Source: Sulfurimonas sp. (GTDB taxonomy: Bacteria; Campylobacterota; Campylobacteria; Campylobacterales; Sulfurimonadaceae). From it: DNA of 36,856 nt. Below the pieces are notes generated by a model. It did not search any database, was not told the origin of the DNA, and saw only the letters and a list, made by a program, of their open reading frames with translations. The stretch lies in NCBI GenBank assembly GCA_015487435.1, contig WFPU01000186.1:1-36856 (forward strand), written 5' to 3'. The number at the start of each line of letters is the position of its first letter. The stretch's first letter is position 1. The position numbers and the translations under genes are program-made. This document shows, piece after piece, positions 24,809-34,867 of this stretch.

Positions 24809-25606
24809 TCTGGTGTTAGCAACTTTTACTTCGACTAAAATAATTGTATCTTTTAATTTTACATTTTTTATCTGATTGAACTCTCTATCTAAAATCTCAA
24901 TATATAATATCTCTAAATCATCTAAAAAATCTCTCATCTTTTGTATTATATTTTTTGAATTTAACTCACCATTTTTTATCAAGTTTGAAGCAAGATTTAA
25001 GGAGTTTGGAATTAAAAGAGCTTTATTTCTCTGCTCCTTACTAAGATATATATTTCTACTGCTTAGGGCTAATCCATCTACATCACGAACTGTGTTTACA
25101 GCTACAATCTCTACATTCATAAACAATTGTTTTACCATCAACTCTATAAGGTTTAATTGTTGTGCATCTTTTTTTCCAAAATAAGCACGCGAGGGGTTTA
25201 CTATATTTAAAAGTTTATTTACAACTGTTAAAACGCCATTAAAGTGAGATGGTCTAGTAAAGCCCTCTAAAACATAACCTCGAATATTTGGAGATGATAT
25301 ACTAACTTCATCTTCAGAATAAATATCATCAACATGTGGAAAAAATAAAATATCCACACCAGCGAGTTCACAAATCTTTTTATCAGCATCATCTCGTCTA
25401 GGATATTTGTCTAAATCCTCATCTGCACTAAATTGTGTAGGGTTTACAAATATACTTACTACTATAAAGTCATTCTCTTTTTTAGCTTCTCTAATTAGTG
25501 TTAAATGACCCTCATGCAAAGCTCCCATTGTTGGAATAAAACCTATTGTTTTATCTATAGTTTTTAAATAATTTTTTAATTTTATTGGATTTGATATAAT
25601 CTTCAT
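24785..25606 (-). CDS. panC: Pantothenate synthetase
   Basis: Joins pantoate and beta-alanine with ATP to give pantothenate, the precursor of coenzyme A. The nucleotidyl-transferase motifs are PTMGALHEGHL (HxGH), FVNPTQF, FGKKDAQQL, and the KMSKS-equivalent SSRNIYLSKEQR. The track ORF starts at 25675, but its first 23 residues (MNQVQNDEVS...) read through repeat fragment H and promoter-like DNA. The family N-terminus is MKIISNPIKLKNYLK, so the ATG at 25606 is used (273 residues). It is divergent from prfB. Confidence 0.95.
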   Translation of the reverse strand: MKIISNPIKLKNYLKTIDKTIGFIPTMGALHEGHLTLIREAKKENDFIVVSIFVNPTQFSADEDLDKYPRRDDADKKICELAGVDILFFPHVDDIYSEDEVSISSPNIRGYVLEGFTRPSHFNGVLTVVNKLLNIVNPSRAYFGKKDAQQLNLIELMVKQLFMNVEIVAVNTVRDVDGLALSSRNIYLSKEQRNKALLIPNSLNLASNLIKNGELNSKNIIQKMRDFLDDLEILYIEILDREFNQIKNVKLKDTIILVEVKVANTRLLDNLWL

Positions 25607-25653
25607 TTTAAGCCTAAATTTTATATAATCGCAATTATACAATATACTTACTT

Positions 25654-25679
25654 CGTCATTCTGAACTTGATTCAAAATG
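25654..25679. repeat. Partial repeat copy H (half hairpin)
   Basis: CGTCATTCTGAACTTGATTC + AAAATG is a single right-hand hairpin with a decayed second arm. It lies between the divergent panC and prfB genes. It falls within the prfB leader and explains the spurious N-terminal extension of the panC ORF. Confidence 0.75.
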
Positions 25680-25698
25680 GTGATAATCTGGAAACATT

Positions 25699-26796
25699 AT
25701 GGATAACTACGAATATACAGAACTTTTAAAAACTTTATCAATCAGAATGGAAAATATTACTGGAGTTGTTGAACCAGATAAATTACAAATCAGATTAGAT
25801 GAGATAACTGCTCTTGAAAATGATCAAAATTTTTGGAACGATACAAAAAATGCAGCAGTTGTTCAAAAGGAAAAAACACAATTAGAGAGAAAATTAAACA
25901 AATACTCTATCGCAAAAACAACTATAGAAGATGCTAAAGAACTTTTTGAGATGGCTAAAGAGGAAAATGATGATGAATCAATTGAAGCTTTATATAATGA
26001 ATCATCAAACTTGGCTGCCAATATTCAAAAGATGGAGCTTGAAGTCTTACTAAATGGAGAGACAGATGTGAACAATGCTATCCTTTCTATCCATCCAGGT
26101 GCTGGCGGTACTGAGAGTCAAGATTGGGCTCAAATGCTTCTTAGAATGTATAAAAGATGGGCTGAGAGACGAAATTTTAGTGTAGAGGTGCTAGATTATC
26201 AAATTGGGGATGAAGCTGGGATAAAAGATGCCTCTATATTAATAAAAGGTGAAAATGCTTATGGTTATTTAAAAGTTGAAAATGGAATTCATAGACTTGT
26301 AAGAATTTCACCATTTGACTCAAATGCAAAACGGCACACCTCTTTTTGTTCTGTTATGGTCTCTCCTGAGATTGATGATAATATTGATATTGTAATAGAG
26401 GATAAAGATATTCGAGTGGATACATATAGAGCTAGTGGTGCTGGTGGGCAACATGTAAATAAAACAGAATCCGCAGTTAGATTAACTCACATAGAAACAA
26501 ATGTTGTAGTTCAATGTCAAAATGGAAGAAGTCAACATAAAAATAAAGATACTGCTATGAAAATGTTAAAATCTCGTCTTTATGAGCTTGAACTTGAAGA
26601 AAAAAAAGCTAAAGAGGATGGAGTTGCAAAAAGTGAGATAGGATGGGGACATCAAATTCGCTCATATGTAATGCAACCCTATCAACAAGTAAAAGATACT
26701 CGCTCAAACATCCCATACTCTAATATTTCAGGGATACTCGATGGAGATATAGATGAGATAATAGAGGGTGTACTTATAGCTATGAATAAGGTGTAG
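25699..26796 (+). CDS. prfB: Peptide chain release factor 2
   Basis: RF2 reads UGA and UAA stops and triggers peptide release. It has the GGQ loop at 249-251 in [13 protein letters not shown] and the RF2-specific SPF tripeptide at 204-206. The N-terminal coiled-coil domain ends near residue 115. At 365 residues it is full length in one frame. The programmed +1 frameshift known in many bacteria is absent, so RF2 here lacks that autoregulation. TGGA lies about 9 nt before the ATG. The stop is followed by repeat fragment I. Confidence 0.96.
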   Translation: MDNYEYTELLKTLSIRMENITGVVEPDKLQIRLDEITALENDQNFWNDTKNAAVVQKEKTQLERKLNKYSIAKTTIEDAKELFEMAKEENDDESIEALYNESSNLAANIQKMELEVLLNGETDVNNAILSIHPGAGGTESQDWAQMLLRMYKRWAERRNFSVEVLDYQIGDEAGIKDASILIKGENAYGYLKVENGIHRLVRISPFDSNAKRHTSFCSVMVSPEIDDNIDIVIEDKDIRVDTYRASGAGGQHVNKTESAVRLTHIETNVVVQCQNGRSQHKNKDTAMKMLKSRLYELELEEKKAKEDGVAKSEIGWGHQIRSYVMQPYQQVKDTRSNIPYSNISGILDGDIDEIIEGVLIAMNKV

Positions 26797-26830
26797 GCGC
26801 CCTTGGGCTTTACTAATTCATCTGATGATT

Positions 26831-26877
26831 CGTCATCCTGAACTTGATTCGTCATCCTGAACTTGATTCAGGATCTA
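26831..26877. repeat. Partial repeat copy I (tandem half-hairpins)
   Basis: CGTCATCCTGAACTTGATT occurs twice head to tail (19-bp units), and the second runs on into CAGGATCTA to complete a hairpin. The final CTA is the complement of the TAG stop codon of the small membrane-protein gene. It lies between the convergent prfB and that gene. Confidence 0.85.
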
Positions 26878-27201
26878 ATCCCTCTTTTTCACAAAACTAT
26901 ACCCTAAAAACCCAATTCCAAGAACCATAGCTAAAATTAGTACATAACGCATCTGCTTGGCTTGAGTATCTCTATATGATTTCATTATTGGGGTATGGAA
27001 TGGTTTATTCGCTTTTGATACACTAGATGATTCACCAGCCATTCTAATCTCCATTCTTGCTATATTTGCTGCTGCTATCTCATTTTGCGACAATCCCTCT
27101 TTTGGAGTGTTCCAAAAATACATAACAAATCCAATAAGCAACATAAATGAGCCTACCACCCTAAATATTACTATCTGATATCTATTAAAAAATTCTTTCA
27201 T
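26875..27201 (-). CDS. Small two-span membrane protein of unknown function
   Basis: A 108-residue protein. One hydrophobic segment lies at about residues 12-29 (FRVVGSFMLLIGFVMYFW) and a second at about 86-103 (VLILAMVLGIGFLGYSFV), with a polar, probably periplasmic, loop between and a basic tail (KKRD). I do not recognise the family. AAGAGAA precedes the ATG. The TAG stop comes from repeat fragment I. It is divergent from bpt with 50 nt between starts. Confidence 0.75.
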   Translation of the reverse strand: MKEFFNRYQIVIFRVVGSFMLLIGFVMYFWNTPKEGLSQNEIAAANIARMEIRMAGESSSVSKANKPFHTPIMKSYRDTQAKQMRYVLILAMVLGIGFLGYSFVKKRD

Positions 27202-27251
27202 AATTCTCTTTTCTTACTTTTCTATAATATTAATTATGTCAAAATCATAAT

Positions 27252-27965
27252 ATGAATGTACTTAAAGAGTTTTTACAAAATGACAAATGCTCATATTTAG
27301 ATGGGTTTGAGCAAAAAACCCATTATAAGATTATAGATAAATGTGCTGATGATAGGTGCCAAGATTTTATTGAACGTGGATTTAGAAGATTTGGAAAGAT
27401 GTTTTTTAGACCAATTTGTGAAAATTGCAATGAATGTCAAAGTATTAAAATAGATGTAAAAAAATTTGAATTTAGTAAATCTCAAAGAAGAGTTTTAAGA
27501 AAAGCCGAACATCTAAAATCAGTTATTCAAAAACCTACACTTACAAAAGAGCACCTAAAATTATTTGAAAAGTATCACCAACATATGAAAATTGAAAAAG
27601 GGTGGCCACATGCTACTACTACAGCTAAAAACTACTATAATTCTTTTGTAGTTGGAGCTGAAAACTACGGCTATGAAGTGTTGTATTTTGATGAAGAGAA
27701 ATTAATAGGTGTAGACTTAATAGATATTTTACCAAATGGAGTATCATCTATATATTTTTATTATGACCCAGATTACAAAAAATATGCACTTGGAAAACTA
27801 TCTATGTATCTACAAATTAGATTTGCCAAAAAAACAAAAAAAGAGTGGGTCTATATGGGCTATTATGTAAAAGATTGTAGTAGTTTATCTTATAAAACAC
27901 ATTATAAGCCTTACTTGACCTTAAAAGGACGACCTAATGAAGAAGATGAATTTAGTTGGTTTTAG
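27252..27965 (+). CDS. bpt: Aspartate/glutamate leucyltransferase (N-end rule, Bpt)
   Basis: Predicted to transfer Leu from Leu-tRNA to proteins with N-terminal Asp or Glu, marking them for ClpS/ClpAP degradation. The ATE_N part has a cysteine set (CADDRCQDFIERGFRRFG, then CENCNECQSI). The ATE_C part has KYHQHMKIEKGW, SIYFYYDPDYKKYALG and YMGYYVKDCSSLSYK. The length of 237 residues is normal for bacterial Bpt. Its end overlaps the convergent secreted-protein gene by 4 bp. Confidence 0.9.
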   Translation: MNVLKEFLQNDKCSYLDGFEQKTHYKIIDKCADDRCQDFIERGFRRFGKMFFRPICENCNECQSIKIDVKKFEFSKSQRRVLRKAEHLKSVIQKPTLTKEHLKLFEKYHQHMKIEKGWPHATTTAKNYYNSFVVGAENYGYEVLYFDEEKLIGVDLIDILPNGVSSIYFYYDPDYKKYALGKLSMYLQIRFAKKTKKEWVYMGYYVKDCSSLSYKTHYKPYLTLKGRPNEEDEFSWF

Positions 27966-28627
27966 ATTCCAAGTTCTTTTTTTTGCTCTTTTCTAATATT
28001 TATCTTTTTTTTTATAACCTCTTCTTCTAGCAAACGTTCAATCGCTTCTTGAGCAGCTTTATCTTTTTTTCTTATACGGTTTATCTCTATCTTTTCAAGT
28101 TCTGCATTGGTTAAGCCTTTACGCACAGGTTTTTTGTTATGTTCATCAATTATATTTTGAAGAATACCTGTAGCATCTATACTATCTTTATGTGCATAAT
28201 AATATTTTATTATAGCTTTTTTATTTTTATCTATATCTATTAATCCAGAATTTACACTCTTTAGAAATAATATATTATTTTCACTTTTTATAGAGCTAAT
28301 TAAATTATCATTTATCTTATTTATATAATAATCATTTGTTAAAGATAGTTCTCTAAGTGCTTTTAAATAAGTAGCTTTATCTATATTTTTCTCTTTATCT
28401 TGAATTTTAAAACCTATATCTTTTGTTTTTTGTACATCTTTTACATATTTTTTTATTTTATTTTTATCAGCTTCATATTCAAGCATAAATTGTAATTTTT
28501 CAATCTTATTTACATTATTATAAATTTTATTGCCTAATGCAGAATAGATAAAAGGATTTTGTGAAAAATCAGAGCTTTGTGCAAATAGTTGAAGAGTGAG
28601 TAAGGTTGTTATTATTAACTTTTTCAT
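27962..28627 (-). CDS. Exported helical protein of unknown function
   Basis: A 221-residue protein with a signal peptide (MKKLIITTLLTLQLFAQ, cleavage near residue 17). The mature part is highly charged, Lys/Glu/Asn-rich and predicted helical. A coiled coil is likely near the end (EKIEINRIRKKDKAAQEAIE). I recognise no domain. No Shine-Dalgarno is visible. Instead the extended -10 TGCTATAAT sits 6 nt before the ATG, predicting a leaderless transcript. It follows fusA in the same direction but probably has its own promoter, given that box and a hairpin after fusA. Confidence 0.75.
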   Translation of the reverse strand: MKKLIITTLLTLQLFAQSSDFSQNPFIYSALGNKIYNNVNKIEKLQFMLEYEADKNKIKKYVKDVQKTKDIGFKIQDKEKNIDKATYLKALRELSLTNDYYINKINDNLISSIKSENNILFLKSVNSGLIDIDKNKKAIIKYYYAHKDSIDATGILQNIIDEHNKKPVRKGLTNAELEKIEINRIRKKDKAAQEAIERLLEEEVIKKKINIRKEQKKELGI

Positions 28628-28633
28628 AGCGGT

Positions 28634-28642
28634 ATTATAGCA
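28634..28642 (-). promoter_or_regulatory. Perfect extended -10 box predicting a leaderless mRNA
   Basis: On the minus strand TGCTATAAT is followed by ACCGCT and then ATG. The hexamer-to-ATG spacing is 6 nt, so the expected +1 is the A of the start codon. Confidence 0.65.
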
Positions 28643-28681
28643 GATGGTATTTTATTTGTATAGGTGTATAAATTAGAAGTT

Positions 28682-28700
28682 GAGTGGCATAATGCCACTC
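28682..28700 (-). terminator. Hairpin after fusA
   Basis: GAGTGGC ATTAT GCCACTC is a perfect 7-bp GC-rich stem (extendable by two AT pairs) 15 nt after the fusA stop. The following minus-strand sequence (AACTTCTAATTTATAC) has few T residues, so it is at best a weak intrinsic terminator. It could instead protect the 3' end of the str operon mRNA. Confidence 0.5.
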
Positions 28701-28715
28701 ATAAATGGTTAAAAA

Positions 28716-30806
28716 TTAACCGTTTCTCTTTTTTTGAATCTCTTCAGATACATTTTTAGGAACCTCTTCATAGTGATCAAATTCCATAGAATATGTAGCT
28801 CTACCTTGAGTAGATGAGCGAAGGTCAGTTGAGTAACCAAACATTTCAGACAATGGAACAAATGCATCAATAATTTTGTTACCAGAGCGGTCACCCATAT
28901 TGTTAACTTGTCCACGACGACGATTAAGGTCACCAATAACATCACCCATATACTCTTCGGGAACTTCAACTTCAACTTTCATAAGTGGCTCTAAAATTGC
29001 AGGACGCGCTTTTCTACAACCCTCTTTAAATGCCATAGAAGCAGCAAGTTTAAATGCCATCTCATTTGAATCAACATCATGGTATGAACCATCATATAAA
29101 GTGATTTCAATATCTTCCATAGGGTAACCAGCAAGGACACCAGCACCCATAGTTTCAGCACAACCTTTTTCAACCGCAGGGATATATTCTTTTGGAATAG
29201 CTCCACCTTTGATCTCGTTGTTAAACACAAATCCAGAATCAGGTTCCCCTGGCTTGATTTTAATGTAAACATGACCAAATTGACCACGACCACCAGATTG
29301 TTTAGCATATTTGTACTCTTGATCAACTTCATCTTTAATAGACTCACGGTATGATACTTGAGGTGCGCCAACTTCAGCTTCAACAGAAAATTCTCTTTTC
29401 ATTCTATCTACAAGAATTTCAAGGTGCAACTCACCCATTCCTGAAATGATAGTTTGACCAGTTTCTTCATCAGTATGAACTCTAAAAGATGGATCTTCAG
29501 CAGCGAGTTTACTTAAGGCTATACCCATTTTTTCTTGGTCAGCTTTAGTTTTTGGCTCAACAGCAACAGAGATAACTGGCTCTGGGAAGTCCATTCTCTC
29601 AAGAACAATTTTTTCTGCAGGATCACATAAGGTATCACCTGTAGTTGTTGTTTTAAGACCAACAACTGCACCGATTTCACCAGCGTAAATCTCTTTAACT
29701 TCTTCTCGTTTAATAGCGTGCATCTTCACAATACGCCCTATTCTTTCTTTTTTATCTTTTGTAGTATTGTGCACATAAGAGCCAGACTCTAACGAACCAC
29801 GGTATACACGGATAAATGTAAGTACACCAACAAAAGGATCAGTCATAATTTTAAATGCTAATGCTGCAAAAGCACCATCATCAGTTGAAGGTACAGCAAC
29901 CTCTACCTCTTCATCATCCATGAGTGTACCAACAATAGCTTCTGACTCAAGTGGTGAAGGCAAGTAATCAACAACAGCGTCAAGTAAAGTTTGAACACCT
30001 TTGTTTTTAAATGCAGTACCTGGAGTCATTGGAACAACAGCCATCCCAATAGTTGCAGATTTGATTGCAGCTTTAATCTCTTCTTGTGAAATCTCTTCAC
30101 CCTCTAAGAATTTTTCAGCAAATTCTTCATTACCATCAACTTCAGAAAGAGTTTCAAGCATTTTTTCTCTATACTCATTTGAGATCTCTTGTAATGATTC
30201 ACGAATATCTTGCTCATTATATGCAGAGCCCATCTCAGCTTCAGCATCCCAAACAATCTCTTTCATTTTAACTAAATCAACTACACCTTCAAACTCAGCT
30301 TCTGCACCGATAGGTAGTTGAAAAGGCATTGGATTACCTTTTAGTCTTTCACGAATTTGTTTTTCAACTTCGTAAAAATCTGCACCAGTTCTATCCATTT
30401 TATTAACAAAAACAATCGATGGAACTTTATAGCGATTTCTTTGTCTCCAAACTGTCTCAGATTGAGGTTGAACACCACCAACAGCACAAAATACTGAAAC
30501 AGCACCATCGAGAACACGCATAGAACGCTCAACTTCAATAGTAAAGTCAACGTGACCTGGAGTATCAATAATATTGATTTGTTTACCAGCCCACTCACAA
30601 GTTGTTGCAGCAGAAGTAATTGTAATACCACGCTCTTGTTCTTGTTCCATCCAGTCCATAGTAGCAGCACCATCATGAACCTCACCGATTTTATGCTCAA
30701 CACCAGTATAGAAAAGAATTCTTTCTGTAGTTGTAGTTTTACCTGCATCAATATGAGCAGCGATTCCGATGTTTCTTACGTCTTTTAAGTCATGTGATCT
30801 TGCCAT
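28716..30806 (-). CDS. fusA: Elongation factor G
   Basis: The ribosomal translocase GTPase, 696 residues, full length. The G domain has [15 protein letters not shown] (P-loop), RGITITSAA (switch I), DTPGHVDF and NKMDRTGAD. Later domains include [18 protein letters not shown] and the C-terminal [16 protein letters not shown]. It is the last gene of the str cluster, 11 nt after rpsG. tuf does not follow it as it does in E. coli; the next gene is an unrelated secreted protein. Confidence 0.98.
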   Translation of the reverse strand: MARSHDLKDVRNIGIAAHIDAGKTTTTERILFYTGVEHKIGEVHDGAATMDWMEQEQERGITITSAATTCEWAGKQINIIDTPGHVDFTIEVERSMRVLDGAVSVFCAVGGVQPQSETVWRQRNRYKVPSIVFVNKMDRTGADFYEVEKQIRERLKGNPMPFQLPIGAEAEFEGVVDLVKMKEIVWDAEAEMGSAYNEQDIRESLQEISNEYREKMLETLSEVDGNEEFAEKFLEGEEISQEEIKAAIKSATIGMAVVPMTPGTAFKNKGVQTLLDAVVDYLPSPLESEAIVGTLMDDEEVEVAVPSTDDGAFAALAFKIMTDPFVGVLTFIRVYRGSLESGSYVHNTTKDKKERIGRIVKMHAIKREEVKEIYAGEIGAVVGLKTTTTGDTLCDPAEKIVLERMDFPEPVISVAVEPKTKADQEKMGIALSKLAAEDPSFRVHTDEETGQTIISGMGELHLEILVDRMKREFSVEAEVGAPQVSYRESIKDEVDQEYKYAKQSGGRGQFGHVYIKIKPGEPDSGFVFNNEIKGGAIPKEYIPAVEKGCAETMGAGVLAGYPMEDIEITLYDGSYHDVDSNEMAFKLAASMAFKEGCRKARPAILEPLMKVEVEVPEEYMGDVIGDLNRRRGQVNNMGDRSGNKIIDAFVPLSEMFGYSTDLRSSTQGRATYSMEFDHYEEVPKNVSEEIQKKRNG

Positions 30807-30817
30807 AAATTATCCTA

Positions 30818-31510
<693 letters not shown>

Positions 31511-31885
31511 TTACTTTTTAGGTCTTTTTGTTCCATATTTAGAACGTGCAACAGTTCTGTCACTAACACCAGCAGTATCTAATGCACCACGAACGATGTG
31601 ATACTTAACACCAGGTAAATCTTTTACACGACCACCACGAACTAGAACTATCGAGTGTTCTTGAAGGTTATGTCCCTCTCCACCGATATAAGAAATAACT
31701 TCAAAACCTGAAGTTAAACGAACTTTTGCAACTTTTCTTAAAGCTGAATTTGGTTTTTTTGGTGTTGTAGTGTAAACACGAGTACACACACCACGACGTT
31801 GAGGACAAGATAATAACGCTGCAGATTTTGATTTCTTAACAACTCTCTTACGCTCATTACGAATCAATTGGTTGATTGTAGGCAT
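31511..31885 (-). CDS. rpsL: 30S ribosomal protein S12
   Basis: S12 guards decoding accuracy. It has 124 residues with the diagnostic [18 protein letters not shown] and [19 protein letters not shown]. The lysines at the positions where streptomycin-resistance changes occur are wild type. AAAGGAA precedes the ATG. It heads the str operon; its promoter region lies in the 120 bp upstream, next to repeat copy J. Confidence 0.98.
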   Translation of the reverse strand: MPTINQLIRNERKRVVKKSKSAALLSCPQRRGVCTRVYTTTPKKPNSALRKVAKVRLTSGFEVISYIGGEGHNLQEHSIVLVRGGRVKDLPGVKYHIVRGALDTAGVSDRTVARSKYGTKRPKK

Positions 31886-31909
31886 ACAATTCCTTTACTT
31901 AAATTTTTC

Positions 31910-31975
31910 CAGTAGAACAACTACTGCTACACATACAGGTATGACTAGCAAAGTTATAAACGCGCAATAGTAGCA
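31910..31975 (-). promoter_or_regulatory. rpsL promoter and leader hairpin
   Basis: On the minus strand an extended -10 TGCTACTAT (31975 to 31967) is followed by a GC-rich TGCGCG start region. Transcription would begin near 31960. The resulting ~75-nt leader contains a small hairpin CAGTAG-TTGTT-CTACTG (31926 to 31910) before the ribosome site. Confidence 0.5.
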
Positions 31976-32005
31976 AAATTGTATTTAAATGTAGCTTATT
32001 TTAAG

Positions 32006-32120
32006 TATTGAACTCTCTGATTAATTAGCTATTAGACGCTGAAACAAGTCCACAATGACAAAACTATCCGTCACCCTAAACTTGATTTAGGGTCTAGTTT
32101 CTAATTAATCAGATGTCTCT
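32006..32120. repeat. Palindromic repeat element, copy J (complete)
   Basis: Left end TATTGAACTCTCTGATTAAT; hairpin TAGACGCTGAAACAAGTCCA + CAATGAC; hairpin CGTCACCCTAAACTTGATTT + AGGGTCTA; right end TAATTAATCAGATGTCTC. It separates the end of the nhaC-like gene from the rpsL promoter, both on the minus strand. Confidence 0.88.
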
Positions 32121-32121
32121 A

Positions 32122-33498
32122 TTAATTAATATATATACTAACAATACTAAATAATATTATCGTTAAAAAGGCACTTATTAATGCGTATGGAAGTTGAGTT
32201 TTTACATGTTCAACCACTTCACAATCAGCAGCAAGTGAAGAGATTATTGTTGTGTCAGATATAGGTGAACTATGATCACCAAAGATGGCACCAGAGACAA
32301 CCGCACCTATCAAAAGTGCTACATCTGTACCCATACTAACAGCAATTGGAATTGCTATAGGAAGCATAATTCCGTACGTACCCCAAGATGTACCAGTAGC
32401 AAATGCGGTAATGGCACTCAATAAAAATATTATAGATGCTAAAAAGTGTATATTTAAATTTTCGTTTGCAAAAGAGGCTAAATATTGAGCAGTTTTAAGC
32501 TCCCCTGTAATATCACTAAGCCCAAAAGCAAGTAGCATTACAATAGCTATAGGAATCAAATGAATTGAACCTTTATATGTAGTAACTGCAAAAGTTTTTA
32601 CATCCATAATTTTTTTTGAAACATAATAAACAAACATAAAAGCTAAAGTAGTTAACATTGTATAAAAAACAGAGCTAGAACCACTTCCTTTTAAAATATT
32701 TCCATTACCCGTTATATATAAAAATACAAAAACTGAAATAATCATCAATATTATTGGTAAAATCATCAAATATTTTGAAGCTTTGTTTTCAAACACAATT
32801 TTTTCAGATGGTTCAATAAATATAGATCTTTTCATTGGACCTATATCAATATCAAACCAAATAACCAAAAAAATAACTATCAAAGTTATAATTGCATAAA
32901 AATTATATAAGAGTGAATTTAGTAATAAATCAATTCCATCACCACTAATTACACCTGAATCTATTTGCGTTATTATTAATCCTAGTAAGAGAGCACCATA
33001 TCCATTAAAAACAATGAGTGAGCCTATTGGTGCAGATGTAGAATCACACACAAGTGCCACTTTAGCATTTGATATATTATATTGTTTACAAAAAGCTTTA
33101 CCTACTGCCCCAGATATAAGTGCCGTGATGGAGGTCTCAACAAATATAAGTACACCAATAATATAACTCAATATTAATGCTGAACGTTTTGAACTTACAA
33201 ACTTTTTTTTATTTTGTACATAATCAACAAGACCACCTATCCCACCAGATCTATTAATCAAAGCCATAATCCCACCAACCAAAATTATAAATGCTAAAGT
33301 TTTTAATATCCACATCTGTGAGAGCAAAGAGATAGCCAATTCATAAATAGCAAAAATAGTCTCAGAGATAACATAATTATGTAAGATGAAGATACCAAGT
33401 ACTATGCCACTAAATAAAGATATTGTAACACTTCTAGTTAGAAGTGCTAATATGATAGCTAAAAGCGATGGTAAAAGGGAAAGAGCAGAGTTTTCTAT
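32122..33498 (-). CDS. NhaC-family Na+/H+ antiporter without a normal start codon
   Basis: A polytopic antiporter of the NhaC type with many membrane spans. The conserved stretches GAVSGAIFGDHSSPISDTT, CDSTSAPIGS and FATGTSWGTYGIMLPIAI are present. The track starts at an internal TTG (33339), but the same frame continues upstream for 53 codons. These encode a typical NhaC N-terminus (ENSALSLLPSLLAIILALL, TRSVTISLFSGIVLGIF). That stretch contains no ATG, GTG or TTG. An ATA (33498) stands where homologues would be expected to have Met. Either ATA is a near-cognate start or the gene is damaged at this base. It begins 2 nt after the GNAT stop. The start given here is the ATA. Confidence 0.8.
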   Translation of the reverse strand: MENSALSLLPSLLAIILALLTRSVTISLFSGIVLGIFILHNYVISETIFAIYELAISLLSQMWILKTLAFIILVGGIMALINRSGGIGGLVDYVQNKKKFVSSKRSALILSYIIGVLIFVETSITALISGAVGKAFCKQYNISNAKVALVCDSTSAPIGSLIVFNGYGALLLGLIITQIDSGVISGDGIDLLLNSLLYNFYAIITLIVIFLVIWFDIDIGPMKRSIFIEPSEKIVFENKASKYLMILPIILMIISVFVFLYITGNGNILKGSGSSSVFYTMLTTLAFMFVYYVSKKIMDVKTFAVTTYKGSIHLIPIAIVMLLAFGLSDITGELKTAQYLASFANENLNIHFLASIIFLLSAITAFATGTSWGTYGIMLPIAIPIAVSMGTDVALLIGAVVSGAIFGDHSSPISDTTIISSLAADCEVVEHVKTQLPYALISAFLTIILFSIVSIYIN

Positions 33499-33500
33499 GA

Positions 33501-34124
33501 TTAAAACTCTGTTTCTAAAAGTACTAAACCGTTGCGACCAAACTTTTCTCTGTATATTTCACACTCTTTTTGTCTAATCTCTTTAAAACCTAATGTTTTA
33601 TAAAAAAGCAAAGTTTCTAATGATCCTATCTCTACTACTGCTTGAGCAATTCTGTAGCCTTTTAGCCTTGCTGCCAAAAGAGATTTTTGCATAAGTGCTT
33701 TTAATATTCCAACATCAATAAAACCTTCAACTTCTTCCATAAAGTCAAAAATTAGTGTGCACTTATTTTGGTTAAAATCACATTGCTGAAATATCTCTTT
33801 ATATTCATCTGTGTTAACTTCAGAACCTATCTCCTTAAGAGAATCCAAAAAAGCCTCTTGAGTAGCAATTCTAGGTTCATAACTACAAAGTGTGCCAACA
33901 CACTTAGAGTCAATTTCAGCTATTAAAAAGTTACTAAAATGACAATAGTTTTTTATAGTAGTTATTGTCAATTTTTCTATATTTTCAATTAACTTTTCAT
34001 CAGAGATATAATTAAATACAACATCAAATATACCTATTTTTTTATCAGCTCGAGAACTAAGCAAAATCATTTGTGCTAAAAATTTCGCATCTTCTTTGGA
34101 AGCTTTTCTAATTTTAATACTCAT
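33501..34124 (-). CDS. GNAT-family N-acetyltransferase
   Basis: A 207-residue acetyl-CoA-dependent acetyltransferase. The N-terminal IRKASKEDAKFLAQMI is the usual GNAT beta1-alpha1. The acetyl-CoA site is represented by the unusual stretch LLAARLKGYRIAQAVVE, and the end by FYKTLGFKEIRQKE. The substrate is unknown. Its stop lies 2 nt from the presumed nhaC start, so the two genes are probably co-transcribed and the nhaC start may depend on coupling. Confidence 0.8.
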   Translation of the reverse strand: MSIKIRKASKEDAKFLAQMILLSSRADKKIGIFDVVFNYISDEKLIENIEKLTITTIKNYCHFSNFLIAEIDSKCVGTLCSYEPRIATQEAFLDSLKEIGSEVNTDEYKEIFQQCDFNQNKCTLIFDFMEEVEGFIDVGILKALMQKSLLAARLKGYRIAQAVVEIGSLETLLFYKTLGFKEIRQKECEIYREKFGRNGLVLLETEF

Positions 34125-34179
34125 AATATTTTCCGTAAAATTTAATCTCTTTCATATTTTAGTAATAGTAACATATCTT

Positions 34180-34863
34180 ATGGTAAAAACTTTCTTAATC
34201 CTTGTAATTTGTAATATGTTTTTATACTCAAATGAGCAAATAATTTTAGTAACTAGTGATTCATTCAACACAAACAAGGCTACTTTGAGCTGTTTTGAAG
34301 ATGGAAAAAAAATTTTCAATGATATTGAAGTAAATATTGGAAAAAATGGTTTAGGTATTGGTTTGGGTCATTTAGAGTTAAAATATCAAAAAGAGGATGT
34401 TTTAAAAGTTGAAGGGGATAAAAAAGCCCCTGTTGGTATTTTTAAATTAACATCTGTTTTTGGTTATGCAGATAGTGAAGAAACTAATATGCCCTATATT
34501 CAAGCTACAAAAGATTTAATCTGTGTAGATGACTCTGATTCAATTTATTATAATCAAATTATCAATATGCCTAAACAAAAACCAAAAAGCTACGAAGATA
34601 TGAAACGAGATGATCATCAGTACGAGCTAGGAATTGTCGTTGAGCATAATAAAAAGCAAACACCACAAGCTGGATCTTGTATATTTATACATGTTCAAAA
34701 AGATGTTAATGTATCAACTGCTGGATGTACAGCGATGAAGTTAAATGATTTAAGAAAGATTGTTAAATGGTTAGATATTAAAAAGAACCCAATACTTATA
34801 CAAGTTCCAAAAAAATATTTAGATGAAGTTAAAAAAATATATCCAGAGTTACCTCTAAATTAA
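34180..34863 (+). CDS. L,D-transpeptidase (YkuD-domain) exported protein
   Basis: A 227-residue protein with a signal peptide (MVKTFLILVICNMFLYS). The YkuD catalytic motif is visible as IFIHVQKDVNVSTAGCTAM, with the nucleophile cysteine in STAGC and the upstream His. The PVGIFKLTSVFGYAD segment is typical of this family. Such enzymes cross-link or trim peptidoglycan; some Helicobacter relatives (Csd6) act as carboxypeptidases, so the reaction is uncertain. The track start at 34096 adds 28 residues overlapping the GNAT start. The ATG at 34180 fits the signal peptide and is used. No clear ribosome site is seen. Confidence 0.85.
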   Translation: MVKTFLILVICNMFLYSNEQIILVTSDSFNTNKATLSCFEDGKKIFNDIEVNIGKNGLGIGLGHLELKYQKEDVLKVEGDKKAPVGIFKLTSVFGYADSEETNMPYIQATKDLICVDDSDSIYYNQIINMPKQKPKSYEDMKRDDHQYELGIVVEHNKKQTPQAGSCIFIHVQKDVNVSTAGCTAMKLNDLRKIVKWLDIKKNPILIQVPKKYLDEVKKIYPELPLN

Positions 34864-34867
34864 AGGC

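Noticed and set aside
25607-25675. N-terminal extension of the panC ORF (MNQVQNDEVS...)
   Set aside because: It reads through repeat fragment H and promoter-like AT-rich DNA. The family N-terminus begins at the ATG at 25606.
25699-26796. Programmed frameshift in prfB
   Set aside because: The gene is one continuous frame, and no in-frame UGA with a CUU slip site is seen near the 5' end.
28991-29383. Large alternate-frame ORFs inside fusA (also 30341-30751 and 28709-28975)
   Set aside because: They are shadows of a highly conserved gene with leucine-rich, non-protein-like composition.
33386-33577. 63-residue plus-strand ORF at the GNAT/nhaC junction
   Set aside because: It is antisense to the true NhaC N-terminus and GNAT C-terminus, whose minus-strand reading is much more protein-like.
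34096-34179. 28-residue extension of the L,D-transpeptidase ORF
   Set aside because: The ATG at 34180 gives a proper signal peptide. The upstream part overlaps the GNAT start and has no ribosome site.
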